Assembly (NCBI GenBank): GCA_032821775.1
Contig: JAVLRN010000012.1
Location: forward strand, 1,426,001-1,490,000
Reading direction: 5' to 3'
DNA length: 64,000 nt
Origin: Sanguinoderma infundibulare
Taxonomy: Eukaryota > Basidiomycota > Agaricomycetes > Polyporales > Polyporaceae
This document shows, piece after piece, positions 42,614-53,800 of the stretch. The notes beneath the pieces are model-generated. The model made no database searches. It was not told the DNA's origin and saw only the letters and a list, made by a program, of their open reading frames with translations. A program made the translations under genes and the position numbers. Each line of letters starts with the position of its first letter. Position 1 is the first letter of the stretch.

Positions 42614-43071
42614 ATATTCTACTGTAAGCCGTTGGGGGGTAGGGCTGTGCCCAGGAGGCAGGACACGCTCGGACCATGATGAGTGTATGTTCGGACGGTT
42701 GTGAGTCGCGGTCGGCATTTATATGTCGCCGCGTGGAAGCTGGTATTTATCTCTTTCGTTAACGTCCACAGTCTACCTCTCTGGTTTTTAGAGACCGGAT
42801 GTTGTATTATTGAGCTTTTACGATGATTAAGTTTTGTGGGGTCGGGACATTTACAAATACGCAATAGTATGGCTGCGGGGTTAATGTTATCCGTTTCGGC
42901 GACAAGACTGAAGCGAGCACCGCAGGCAGTGCCTTAGACGCGGACGTTCTTGTCATGACGTCAGCACATGTGGGTGCACGGTCTTACTCTGCGTCCGCGC
43001 GACGAGCTGCACAAAAGCAGCGTGGACCTGCCCGCCCACCATACCCCCTTCTTCAGCCCGCCACAGATACC
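42614..43071. other. Intergenic and possible 5' extension
   Basis: An in-frame ATG at 42955 would extend the next protein by 39 residues. I preferred 43072 because family members, as I recall them, start MNAFAQ. Confidence 0.45.
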
Positions 43072-44071
43072 ATGAACGCTTTCGCGCAAGCAACAGGCCG
43101 CAAGCTCTTCGAGCGCAACCTCAAGCAGTATGAGGCGAAGGACCCGCTCTACGAGACATACGTTGACGACCGGGGTCGTCAGCACAGGCGTAAGGTGCGT
43201 GTGCCCAAGACTGTGGCGCGCGAGCAATACGCTGACGCTTTCTGTTGCTTTCTGCAGCGCGAGATACCTGCGGGACTGTCGAAGCGCGATATCAAGGTGC
43301 TGAGGTCTGTGCAGCGGCGCGCACACTATCTAGACAAGGGCTTCCAGATTTGCGGGATGCGCTTCGGGTGGACGTTCATCATCGGTGCGCTCATTTACGC
43401 GTAGTCACGGAATTCTGTGCTGACGCGTGGAGGGTTGCAGGCATTATACCTGGCGCTGGCGACGCCGCGGATGCCGCCCTGAACTACCTCCTCGTCGTGC
43501 GCAAAGCGAAGGAGGCCGAGTACGTCGCGCCGCTGCGCCCATCTGAGCCACACACACCCGCATGCTGACATGAAGCGTGCACCCTCGCAGGATACCCGGA
43601 TGGCTCCTCAGCAGGATGTTCCTCAACAACGCCGTGTCCGCCGGGGTCGGCATGGTGCCCCTCGTCGGCGACATCATCCTCGCGATGTACAAGGCGAACT
43701 CGCGCAACGCCGCGCTCCTCGAGGAGTACCTCCGCGTCCGCGGCGAGGAGTTCCTCAAGCCCACAGGCGAGCGCAGGCAGGACGCGAAGGACGTGAGGCC
43801 CGGCGCGGGCCGCAGGCCGGGCGAGATCATCCCGATCCTTGGGGACGAGCCGCTGAAGCCTTCGTCGAGCACGGCGACGACGGGGTTTGGGAGCTGGTTC
43901 CGGAAGGGGAGCAAGAAGAGTGGGAAGAAGGCGAAGGACGCGAACGGAGAGGAGCCGGAGACCGCTGTTGGGACGCCGGTGCTGGCGTTGACAGACTCGG
44001 ACTCGAGGGGCCGGTTCGTAGAGGACGTGCCGCCGACGATTACTGAAGGTAGCGGTATCAAGCGCAAGTGA
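43072..44071 (+). CDS. DUF4112 family protein
   Basis: A conserved fungal family of unknown function with two hydrophobic helices, probably in a membrane. Exons 43072-43384, 43441-43519 and a last exon from about 43591 splice with consistent phases. Key blocks are RRAHYLDKGFQICGMRFGWT, FIIGIIPGAGDAADAALNYL and IPGWLLSRMFLNNAVSAGVG, then MVPLVGDIILAMYKANSRNA. The paired G[AV]GD segments after hydrophobic stretches are the family hallmark. The basic, disordered C-terminal region (FRKGSKKSGKKAKDANGEEP) is lineage-specific. No lesion was seen. Confidence 0.85.
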
Positions 44072-44531
44072 TCCATACCCAGATAGAACGTGGTGGTATG
44101 CGCCGCGAAGGATCTTTCTTCTGCCTGGGACCCACTTGGATAGTTGAACCAACGTTTTACCCCGTATACCTACCCGCCTGGAAGTCATGTACTATCTGAT
44201 TGTAGCTGTCTGCTTGCCTTGTGTTACTACATACGTACCCGACCGACTTGCCATACCATACACGTCACGCATCAGGGTTCGCGCTGACCACAGCCGAATG
44301 ACTTTGTTTACTGTTTTTGTTATTCTATCGAACGGAGTGTACACTACCAGAGGTACTACTTAAATACAAGAAGTGCGAAACACAAGTCCAAGAAACAGGT
44401 CCATGATGCCGAGAAAATGTGCGTGATGAGTCAGGATGGAGTGGGGGAGGCGGCTATAAAAACCACAGCCAATCCATCAGCGACTACGACGCAAGAAAGG
44501 AAGAAAGACGAGGGACTCACCAAGCCGCTAA
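44072..44531. other. Intergenic between convergent genes
   Basis: No gene is visible; probably the 3' UTRs of both neighbours. Confidence 0.4.
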
Positions 44532-45329
44532 TTACATGGCAGGGAAGCCGTACTCGATCCGACCCTCCTCCCCAAAGTCGACCCCGGAAATACCGAGGCC
44601 GACGAGCTGGGAGGCGGTGCCCTCTAGCTCGTAGTCACCAGGGACGGTGATCCCGAGCCCGACGACGGCGGCCATGATGCCAGGGGAGGGGAGAGCGGGG
44701 GACGGCTGCGCCGCGGGCGGGGAGTCGAGCAGGCCCGCCGGCAGGTGGAAGACGCACTCGGGTTCGGGCTGGGGCTCGCGACGGGTAGGACGCCCGGCCC
44801 CGGGGGTGCGCCGCAGGTTGGCGGGGAAGACGTGGTTGGGGGTCAGGATGGGGTCTCCTGACCCGAACACGACGTCGTCGGGGGTGAGGCAGAGCGACCC
44901 GAGACCGGTGGGCGCGATGAGCGCGCGGCGGGTGGGGAGCAGAAGACGGTCCGTCTGCTCAGGTGTCTCGGGGGGAGTGGGGAGCGGGCTCAGCTTGGGG
45001 GCCGGTGGCACCGCGGCGTGGAGGGGCGTGGGGGCGAGGATGGGGAGGCCGATGCTAGTATGGAGGTTGCTGGGGAGAGAGCCCGCCACGGCGCGGGTGG
45101 TACGCTGCGGCACGCTCGCCGTGGAGGGGAGGCCTTGGCCAAGGACAGCTTGGCGAAGACGGCGGGTGTGGGCCCGGATTTGGGCGTGGTAGAGGAGTAT
45201 CTCGAGCTCAGCCTTGTTGGGGCGGTAGCTGCCCGACAGATTAGTCCTCGGGGAAAGGGCAGCGGTGGTAGCGGTGGCAGTGAAGACTGGACCAGCCAGA
45301 GTGGACGCAGCGGTAGTGTTCGCGGCCAT
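44532..45329 (-). CDS. Hypothetical single-exon protein, Pro-rich
   Basis: 265 residues without a recognised domain. After an Ala/Thr-rich start, a helical segment stands out (YRPNKAELEILLYHAQIRAH, then TRRLRQAVLG). The middle is Pro-rich (SPLPTPPETPEQTDR). The end is hydrophobic and Gly-rich (VVGLGITVPGDYELEGTASQ). A TATATAAG box lies about 160 bp upstream. The leader between them holds GTAAGT near 45400 and CTTTAG near 45346, so the 5' UTR probably has an intron. The clear promoter supports a real gene. Confidence 0.65.
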   Translation of the reverse strand: MAANTTAASTLAGPVFTATATTAALSPRTNLSGSYRPNKAELEILLYHAQIRAHTRRLRQAVLGQGLPSTASVPQRTTRAVAGSLPSNLHTSIGLPILAPTPLHAAVPPAPKLSPLPTPPETPEQTDRLLLPTRRALIAPTGLGSLCLTPDDVVFGSGDPILTPNHVFPANLRRTPGAGRPTRREPQPEPECVFHLPAGLLDSPPAAQPSPALPSPGIMAAVVGLGITVPGDYELEGTASQLVGLGISGVDFGEEGRIEYGFPAM

Positions 45330-45486
45330 TATGATAAACGCTCTAAAGACAATCGAGAACTTAGAAAAAATCTTTGAGAACGCGAGGAGATGAAACTTAC
45401 CAGCTATATGCGAGTGTGATGCAGGTGACTATGCAGGAGGGATATGTGTTCGCGATGTTGGGGACTTTACGGCGAAAAACGGGCTC

Positions 45487-45494
45487 CTTATATA
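45487..45494 (-). promoter_or_regulatory. TATA box of the single-exon gene
   Basis: TATATAAG on the minus strand, about 160 bp upstream of the ATG at 45329, with a probable leader intron in between. Confidence 0.5.
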
Positions 45495-45499
45495 CCCGC

Positions 45500-46812
45500 G
45501 GCGGGGGTCTGAGCCCCTCAAGGAAGCTCTAGTGGATTGCGGGACTTAGATTTTTTTTCGAGCCGGAGTCTTCAAGTCTTGCACCCGGGGAGACCGTGGT
45601 CTCTACAGTGACAAACCTGAAGACTTCCGCACCCCAAGTATCGGATACGTCCTTTGCTCAAGTAGAAAATGGTCTGAATCTCAAATTGCTATGCCAAATC
45701 CGACGCGGATCCAGCACGTTGGCCAGTTGGCTGGTCGGTTTCGAAACTTACACATCCGACACTCCGGCGAACGAAACCAACGCTTCTGGGCGCCACAACG
45801 GTCCTAATCCAAAGCAATACGATGACAATTAACAGACCAACACACCTTTCATTCGCCTCCTCGTGTGTCTGATTCCTCGGACACACCAGTGAGAGACGCT
45901 GGTAATCCCCTTCGTCATGCATAGAAACGTGGTGGCAAAGTTCCACCGGTTGGCGACCAGCGGACCGCCACTGGCAGTGGAACCCCACGGGAAATCGGTC
46001 CTGTCGTGAACTGCCCCGGAAATGCCGAAAGAATGCGGCCAGACCGCGAGCGCATCTGGCACCGGCGAGCACAGACCAAGAGCGGAGCGGTAAGTAGCTT
46101 GTGATCAAAACCAGAAGTTGAAGCGCTTATTCGTGTGGTTCCAGCCTGGGCGTCTAGCGTATTTACATCTTGGAGTTCCGCCGTCAAGTGGTCGGGCCTT
46201 GCCACAAACGGCTGGAGAAAGTGGCCGTCGGGCAGATACACCTATGAGATCGCGTAGGAGCACCAACTCATTGAGAGCGGCACGGAAGGGCTTGGCATGT
46301 ACGCGACGGGTGTCTCCGAACCACACACCCTTTTCCGAGTTCCGACGTTCTCGAGGATCTTCCAAACTCCCGTATCACACGTATCAACGTTCTTCTAAAC
46401 ATCTCGTAAATTCGTAAATCGTGAACAGGTACTCGAGATCGTATAGATAAATTACATGTATGGTACAGATAGTATGTACAGTCCAGGATCCGCGATCCAT
46501 TAGGTACACCAAGCACTTTAGCAGTGCGAACTTCTCCCGAGCACCGAAACACCCAATACACCGGACCGATAGCATCAGCGTGCATGCGGCGTGCATGTGT
46601 ATGTATGTGTACATGGGCAAAGTCATTGCAAGTGAATAGTATCGGCATCGACGCACCATAAATATGGCAGGGCATCTGGGCCCTCCAGGTATGTCACCCG
46701 AACTCCGGGTCCATTCTAGACCGAGTTGTGCAGCGATGGCGAAACAGCTCCCCTCCCTCCTCTTTTGGCTGGGCTGCCATCTCGTCGGGTCCTGCAGCAC
46801 TAGTCTGTTTCG
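45500..46812. other. Intergenic, no supported gene
   Basis: Several frames of 80-140 codons on both strands were examined; none shows domains, splice support or coding-like composition. It may include decayed sequence. Confidence 0.4.
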
Positions 46813-48571
46813 TCATCCGCGCTCTATAACGTCCATCGCAGAGTCCAGGAGGACCTTGGGCTGAAGCAGCAGCCGGCTTTCAAACGCCTCGCTCCCCGCG
46901 CCGACATCCGAGAACCCACCGCTCTTCAAATCTCGCCGCGTGACGCACCGAAGCCCGAGCTCCGTCGTGCACAGCACCCGTCCCGAGTCCGGCGCACCGT
47001 TCGAGTGCCCGTCCCCGTTGGCGTCGACGAGTATGCCGTGCCCGTTCCCGTTCGCGTTCAGGCCGACATCGGCCAGCACGGACGCGATCTGCGACCCGTG
47101 CTCGTCCGCGTCGTGCTCGCCTTCCCGCATCTTGTTCAGCATCCGCCCGGCCTCGAACGGCGTCCCGCTGTCCACGATGAGCACTTCGAACGAGGTGGAG
47201 AGGATGTCTTCGCGGGTCACGCGCGCGAGCTTGTAGACCGCCTCGGCGATCCGACGCAGCTGGGCGTGCAGCGAAGAGTCCGATGCCGTTGGGGCGTTTC
47301 CTGAGCCGCAAAGCGTGAAGACGCCACTGGACCACCGCAGCATCGTCGTCACGAGCTCCGTCACGGCGTACTCTTCTAGCCCAGGGTAGAGCATGCGTAT
47401 CGAACGGTGCGTCAAGGCACGCCAGCGCGACGAAGTCGCTTGTGGCTCTGAAGACGCCGAAGCAGCTCTGAATACGGATTCCTTCGGGGAAGTATGGACA
47501 CAAGGACGCACCGGTTGTTTGCATGTGAGCCAGGATACGGGAAAGAAGAGCATCGAGCTTGGACGGGAAACCAACGCAAAATAATGATAACGAGCGGGCA
47601 CAGCAGGTAACAATGCTGGCCTGGAGAGCAAGCTGGACGAGTATGGGATCGTGGGTATGGTCGCGGAGGGCGAGAATGCGAGAGAGGGCGGGTCCGAGCC
47701 AAGGCGTGCAATTCTCCTGGTCGGGAGTCAGGGCAATGGGGTCCTTCGCCTTGGCACGTTTTGCGAACGAACAGGACTCGGTGGCGGCGGCGGCGAACTG
47801 GTTAATCTCGGCGTTCAAGTCGTCGACGGCCTGGATGATTTGCGCACCAGACCAGCTGTCCGTCTTTGTGAGGAAGACGTCCATGCTCTTCGCCCGTGCA
47901 AACTGCTCCGCGTCGAGCGACATCGGGGTGCCCATCGGCAGCGGGGGAGCCTCGTCCGACCGGCGGGCCATGCGCCTGTTCTTGCTCCTGTCGCGATGCC
48001 GGTGCCTGTCGTTGGAGGTCCGCCCGTTGGTGGACATGGTGCTGCTGTAATCGTCGGCGATCCCGAGCTGGGACCGCTCCCGGCTGACGCTCCTACTCTT
48101 CGCGCGCGCCTCGTCGCGCTCTGCAAGCAGGCGATCACGCTCTGCGCGGAGCATCTCGATCTCGCGGTCCTTAGCCCGGAGGGCATCCTGCATCTCGCGG
48201 AGCGTCTTCTCCAGCGCCCTGTGCCGCTCCGCGAGCTTCATCACCTCGCCCTGGAGGTGCGACCGGCTGGATGTGTCGCGGTGAGCCAACACGCCGTCGA
48301 TTGCGAGAGATAAAGAGGTGTGGGGAGGCGTGCGGGCCGAGGCGGGCGCGGTGCGGTATCCGTGCTGGGAGTGCGAGTTGCGTTCGCGGCGTTCAGCGGT
48401 GGCCAGCTTCAGGCGGAGGGCGCTGCACTCGCGGGTGAGCTTAGCGATGGGGTCCGCTATGTGGGCGAGCTCGTCAGATTCGACCCGGATGCGCGGGCGG
48501 GGGCGGGTGGGCGCGGGCAGGAGAGGGCCTCGGAGGGTGTAGAACTCGACGGTGCTGTCTTGGCGACGCAT
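46813..48571 (-). CDS. Coiled-coil protein, conserved but uncharacterised
   Basis: Two exons: 48571 to about 47526, then about 47460 to TGA 46815-46813. The junction (CAACCG/GTGCGT...TTCAG/AGCCAC) changes frame, so the long unspliced frame is misleading after residue 355. The N-terminal part has two coiled coils (IAKLTRECSALRLKLATAER; KDREIEMLRAERDRLLAERD), then an Arg/Ser-rich stretch. The second half is all-helical, starting SWSGAQIIQAVDDLNAEINQ, a block I recall from many agaricomycete proteins of unknown function, and ending SRLLLQPKVLLDSAMDVIER. No membrane span was seen; probably cytosolic or cytoskeletal. Confidence 0.75.
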
Positions 48572-50876
48572 GCTCCGAGTCAGAGGGGATCGCAAGAGGT
48601 CAGAAGGGAGTGTGACTTACAGGCAGGTGCACAGTTAGAGTCTATAAAGGCCAGACAGACGGAGGGTGCAGAGGTCGTGGTAGGCGGTGTGCAGGCTGCA
48701 TTCTCAACACGTTGCTCCTGCTCGTTCGGAAATCCTGCCCGCGTGCCCGCCCGGCGCCTGCCCACTCTCCTCTCAACCGCCCGCTGCCCAGACGTACGTC
48801 CTCGTCGACCAGACAATGTCATGGCTCGTCGCAACCACCTCCACTTCCTGAGCATGCCACCGCAAGCCACTGCGCCGTCTATTGCTCGCGGCTCGGAGAA
48901 TAATGACGTCGGACGGCGCCCGGGCGAATCGAAGGCTTCCGTGTCTCCTCGCAAGAACTGAGCGGGAACGGAAGAAATGGGCTTTTATAGCGGGTTCAGG
49001 TGAGCTGCGTGTGGTGAAGGTGGTGAATCGTGATGGAAGCGTCCAGGCCAAGGGATCTTCACTTTCGCGCTGTACAACACTTTCCTGAAGAAGGCGGCCA
49101 CATCGATCATCGCTCTCTTGGAACCTCCTCCAGCGTGCTCGTGAGGCTCTACTTACCAACGGTGGAAGCGGGAGTGACTTCCATGTCAACTCTCCGCCCC
49201 GCTGTCCAGTACGCACACGCGGTGGAATGCGGGGTCCGATGTCAGCTCGCGTGGCTATGTGCCGCTCCGCCAATGGACCTCGCAGGTTGGTGGTCATAGC
49301 AAGAACCAGCACGCATTTGCTGATAAGTCCAATTTTCACAGTCAGCATTTGGGCTATCTAGGTACATCGATAAATTGTTTTCGTACGAGGTTGCACTCAC
49401 GCTCGTTGAATGCAGCGCACATTTACACGACCTTGCTATGGCGCGTCGCAGATATCAGGGGTGTGCGTTCTCACCACTATATATTCTAACATCCGAAATT
49501 TTGAACATGAAGCTTGTGCGGTGGGCCCGGTCGCTGCAGCGTCGACCGCTTGCGAGTTTGTCTGTCCGCCGTCCTTCTGTGCATGGAAACTTTTATCCAA
49601 TGCTCACGTTCCATCCGAATGCGCTCGGCAATTGGCAGAGCGAAGCTCGACCCCTCAACGTCCGCTAAGCTAATTACCTTCAAAGCGTGTCAAAGCTGCA
49701 GTTTTATTCGCTCTTAAGGATGCTGGAGCTTGTTACCGCAGTCTCAGACACCGGTGGAAGCTGGGTCACCAGAAGGCATCAAGAACGTGTTGCTCACTTA
49801 GACGAATCCACGGGGATCTCTCACGATTGAGCTACTTTGCTTGTTGTGCATTGACGTACACTTGGCCAAGCACGTCCCATGTCAGGAGCTCATCCTCAAG
49901 GCCTGCAGCAGTCTGCAGCACGCAGAGGTTCGGCGATGGCCGCACGCTGTGCTTTCGCTCGCTTTGGAATGCAGATGCGGTTCGGTCCTGTCACAACACA
50001 GGGGCTGGCCTACTCTTCCTTGAGCTCGACAAACTGCTAGCTCAACATCAGTCTCTCGAATTCGGTCATAGGCTCGCTAGTCGAGTCAACTGGTTGTAAG
50101 CTCCGGATCCTCACGTCCTCCTCGAGCCCGCTAGGGCACTATATCGATGATCAAGCCTGTGCTCCAGAATCCGAATACAACAGTTACTTGAATTGCCATG
50201 CTGTGCAGATAGACTGCAATACGCCCACATCCGGATCCTGTTCTTCGGATGACTTACGGCCCAGACTTTACTGGCTGACCAGTGGCACCTGCTGCGGTAA
50301 ACGGAGGAAGAAATCCTCGGCACACACTCGGGCGGTGGATCGATGGCTACCAAGTCTGGTTCTAGTTGCCAAGACTGTGAGCGTTGTGCGGACCTGTGGG
50401 TATAGAACGCGACTCGAGCGTTTTTTGACCATCTGTATGTGAATGACCGGGATTCTTGCCGGACAGCACGATACTGAAACACTGACTCGACGCAGGAAGA
50501 TTAGCGAGGATGCTCCGATATTACGATTAGACAAGCAAGAGCAGGATCGCCGGCGGATGGCGCAGTCGCTGTGGTGCCCGCCGTTTGTCCAAAGAGCGCA
50601 GGAGCGCGGCCGGGATCGTGCACGCCACAACCGCGTTGGCGAAGCGTGTTTCTTACGTCAGCGCTCGATGAGGATGAGCGCGTCCCAATTGGATGGGTCT
50701 GCGCGCGAGGCGAGAAGTCCAGCGCGCCTCGTGGCCCTCCTTCTCCCAGTTTTCCTCTCTTCTCGCCCGCTGGCCCTTGCTTATAATCTCACCCACGCAC
50801 CCGACCGGTCTCCGCGCCGTCTGTTATCTCCCTTCTCCCCGCCGCGCGCGATATCTCCCCCTCGCGATCGCACACC
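48572..50876. other. Intergenic, no supported gene
   Basis: 2.3 kb between divergent genes. Frames of up to 190 codons occur near 48773-49348 but lack coding features. Pyrimidine-rich leader sequence precedes the ATG at 50877. Confidence 0.4.
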
Positions 50877-53800
50877 ATGAAGCCCGCGTCGGGCACTCGC
50901 AAGCCATACAACGGCACCGTTCGCTCACTCGTCCTCGCCCTCGATGTCGGCACCACCTTCAGCGGCGTCTCCTACGCCATCCTCGAACCCAGCGAAGTTC
51001 CCAAGATTCACGGGGTCACTCGGTGAGCATTCCGGCCGGTCTGAGCCTTCCGTAGAAGTTGACTGGCCGTCGCTAGGTTCCCCGGTCAGGAACACGTCGC
51101 GGGCAACTCCAAGATTCCCTCCATAATGTACTACGACGCGGACGGCATCATGAAGGCCGCTGGCGCGGAAGCAGAGAATGTTTCCATGGCCGCGCTCGCA
51201 GAGGACGAGGGCTGGACGAAGGCTGAGCTGTACGTCGCACCCATCCGCTATTGTCCTTCCTCCCCCTGCAGCTCGCTCATATCCCGGCGATTAGCTTCAA
51301 GCTTCGGCTGCGCCCGAAGTCCATGAAGCTCAAGATGAACGGGATGCGGCTCGCGCCCCTCCCAACCGGCAAGACCGCCGTCGACGTCTTCGGCGACTTC
51401 CTGTCCTACTTGTTCCGCTGCACTCGTTCATTCATCATCGACACCCACGCCAACGGCCACGCCCTCTGGCGCGCCGTCGAACACGACATCCAGTTCGTCC
51501 TCAGCCATCCGAACGGATGGGAGGGCGCCCAGCAGGCCAAGATGCGCAGGGCCGCCGTCTACGGCGGGCTCATTCCAGACACGGACGAGGGCAAGGCCCG
51601 GATACGCTTCGTGACCGAAGGCGAGGCAAGTTTGCACGCTTGCGTGCTCAACGGGCTCGCTGCGGACGTGTTGTCGGTGAGCAAAGCTTTTTTTGAGTTT
51701 GAGCGTTCGTGCCGCGCTTCGTGCTAACTTTGGGCAGAATCCTTCTGGACATGGGTTCATTGTCGCCGACGCTGGCGGAGGCACGCTGGACATCAGTTCG
51801 TACGCGATTCGCGGGTCGTCGCCGCTCGTCATTGAGGAGATCGCTCCTCCAGATTGTGAGCAGCTGTTTGCTTATTTCCATCTAACGGTGCTCTAACCCC
51901 TCCATAGGTGTATTCGCTGGTTCCGTTTTCGTCAGTCGGAGAGCGCGCGCGTTCCTTGAAGGTACGTTGTGTCTTCCGACCTTCTTATGTTCCCTCGCTT
52001 ATGTCCAAGCACAGAGAAGCTCAAGAGTTCAAAATACGGCTCGCCGGATTCTCTAGACCACATCACCAAGCGGTTCGACGAGACGACCAAGCGCCTGTTC
52101 CGCGACAGCAAAGAGCTTCAATTCGTACCCTTTGGCTCTCCCCTGGACAAGGACTTGCCGGTTGGCATTCGCGGGGGCCAGCTGAAGCTTCATGGGTGGG
52201 TATTGTTTCATTACTCGCATACATTAACTCATATTAAAGATTCATCAGGACTGAGGTGGCGGGACTCTTTGAACCTTCGATAGAGGCAGCGGTGCTGTCT
52301 ATCAAGCATCAGATCGAATCGTCAGGTGGATCCGTGAAGTCGGTTTGGCTTGTTGGAGGTTTCGCCGCTAGTCCCTGGCTCTTCATGCAACTGCAAGAAC
52401 GTCTCTCCAGATACCACGTCACTGTCAGCCGACCGGATACCCAGACGTAAGTCTTCGCATCTGGCATTCCCAGCGGTCACTCCGTCTAAAAGTGAAGCAG
52501 GTCGAAAGCAGTCGCGGACGGCGCCATCGGCTTCTACTGCGACCACCACGTCTCGGCGCGTATTTCGAAGTTCATGTACGGCGTCGAGTACCTGCGCGAG
52601 TTTGACCCCAAAGATGAGGAGCACGTCGCGCGGAAGCACCGTCTCTTCGAGATGCCCTCGGGTCCCCGCCTGCTGCCTGACGCGTTTGACTGCATCTTAG
52701 CCCGCGGTGTCAAGGTCAAGGAGTCCAACGTGTTCAGCCGCAAGTACTGCACGGAGGTCACGAACCTGTCGACGCTTTCGGTGTTCGAGGTCGAGATCTG
52801 GTGCTACCGCGGGGGCGACACAATTCCGAAATGGATCCACAGGTCGTCCGAGGTCTTCTCGACTCTCTGCTATGTGCGCGCGGACTTGTCGCCGTTGGCG
52901 GGCAGTGCACAGGCGAAGCAGGGCCGGGGTGGGAAGACATATTGGACGATCGTGTTCAGTATTGAGATCCACTTCGGGTTGACGGAGTTCAAAGCCCGTA
53001 TCAAGTGGGTCGACAACGTGCGTGATGTGGTCTCGCTCCACCTCCGTTCCTTACTGACTGGTCGGTGTCCAGGGCAAGACGAGGTATGGTCCCGCTTCCA
53101 TCGTCTACAACGAAGGCGGGACTCGTGCAGAGGAGGATGAGCCGGACAGCTCTCCTGAGGACAACGTTACCGTGCTCTCCTCGCCCTCCGACCGCGGGCA
53201 TTCTCGTTCGGTATCTCAGCCGCCTTCCCGCGACCCTAGCATGCGCAGCGGTCGCCCATCGGTACAAGCTTCCCCCCGTCTGCCCACTCACCCACCCGTC
53301 GAACCGCCAGTCACCTCGCGCGGTATTGAGGTGGAACGCCAGCGCACGGTATCGTCATCCTCCAGTGCGTCTCGCTCGGTCCAGCACAACCGCGCCGCAT
53401 CGATTTCGTCCAGCATGTCCAAAGCCAAGTCGCGCGAGATCTACGCCCCCAGCGGTGCGCAGACGCCGCGCTCAGGACCGCCGCCGCCAGAGCCCATGCG
53501 TCCAGGAGACCGCTCGATCAACGTCTCTGGTCAATCGGCCAAGAGCACGAGCACACACCTCGGCGAGCAACTCAACGCGGTCTGGGGACAGAGTACCCCG
53601 AGCGTCTCCTCGCCGCTCGCCGAGAACTCACCGTACAATGCATTCTCCCGCCAGCCGTCGCGCCGCGAGACGAAGCCCCCGACGCCGAAAGAGCCGACGC
53701 CGCCTACGATGTCGAAGCAGCCCACGCCTCCGACGATGTCAAGCTTGCAAACCCCTGTCATCACCCCGCCGCCTCTGGCCCCCCATGAACCGTTTGTTCC

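Noticed and set aside
46880..47450. Last third of the unspliced 571-codon minus frame
   Set aside because: After about residue 355 it becomes Arg-rich noise, while a GT-AG intron moves the gene into the frame ending at 46813 with protein-like sequence.
48773..49348. Minus-strand frame of 191 codons
   Set aside because: Overlaps other frames, has no recognisable motif and lies in a region without splice support.
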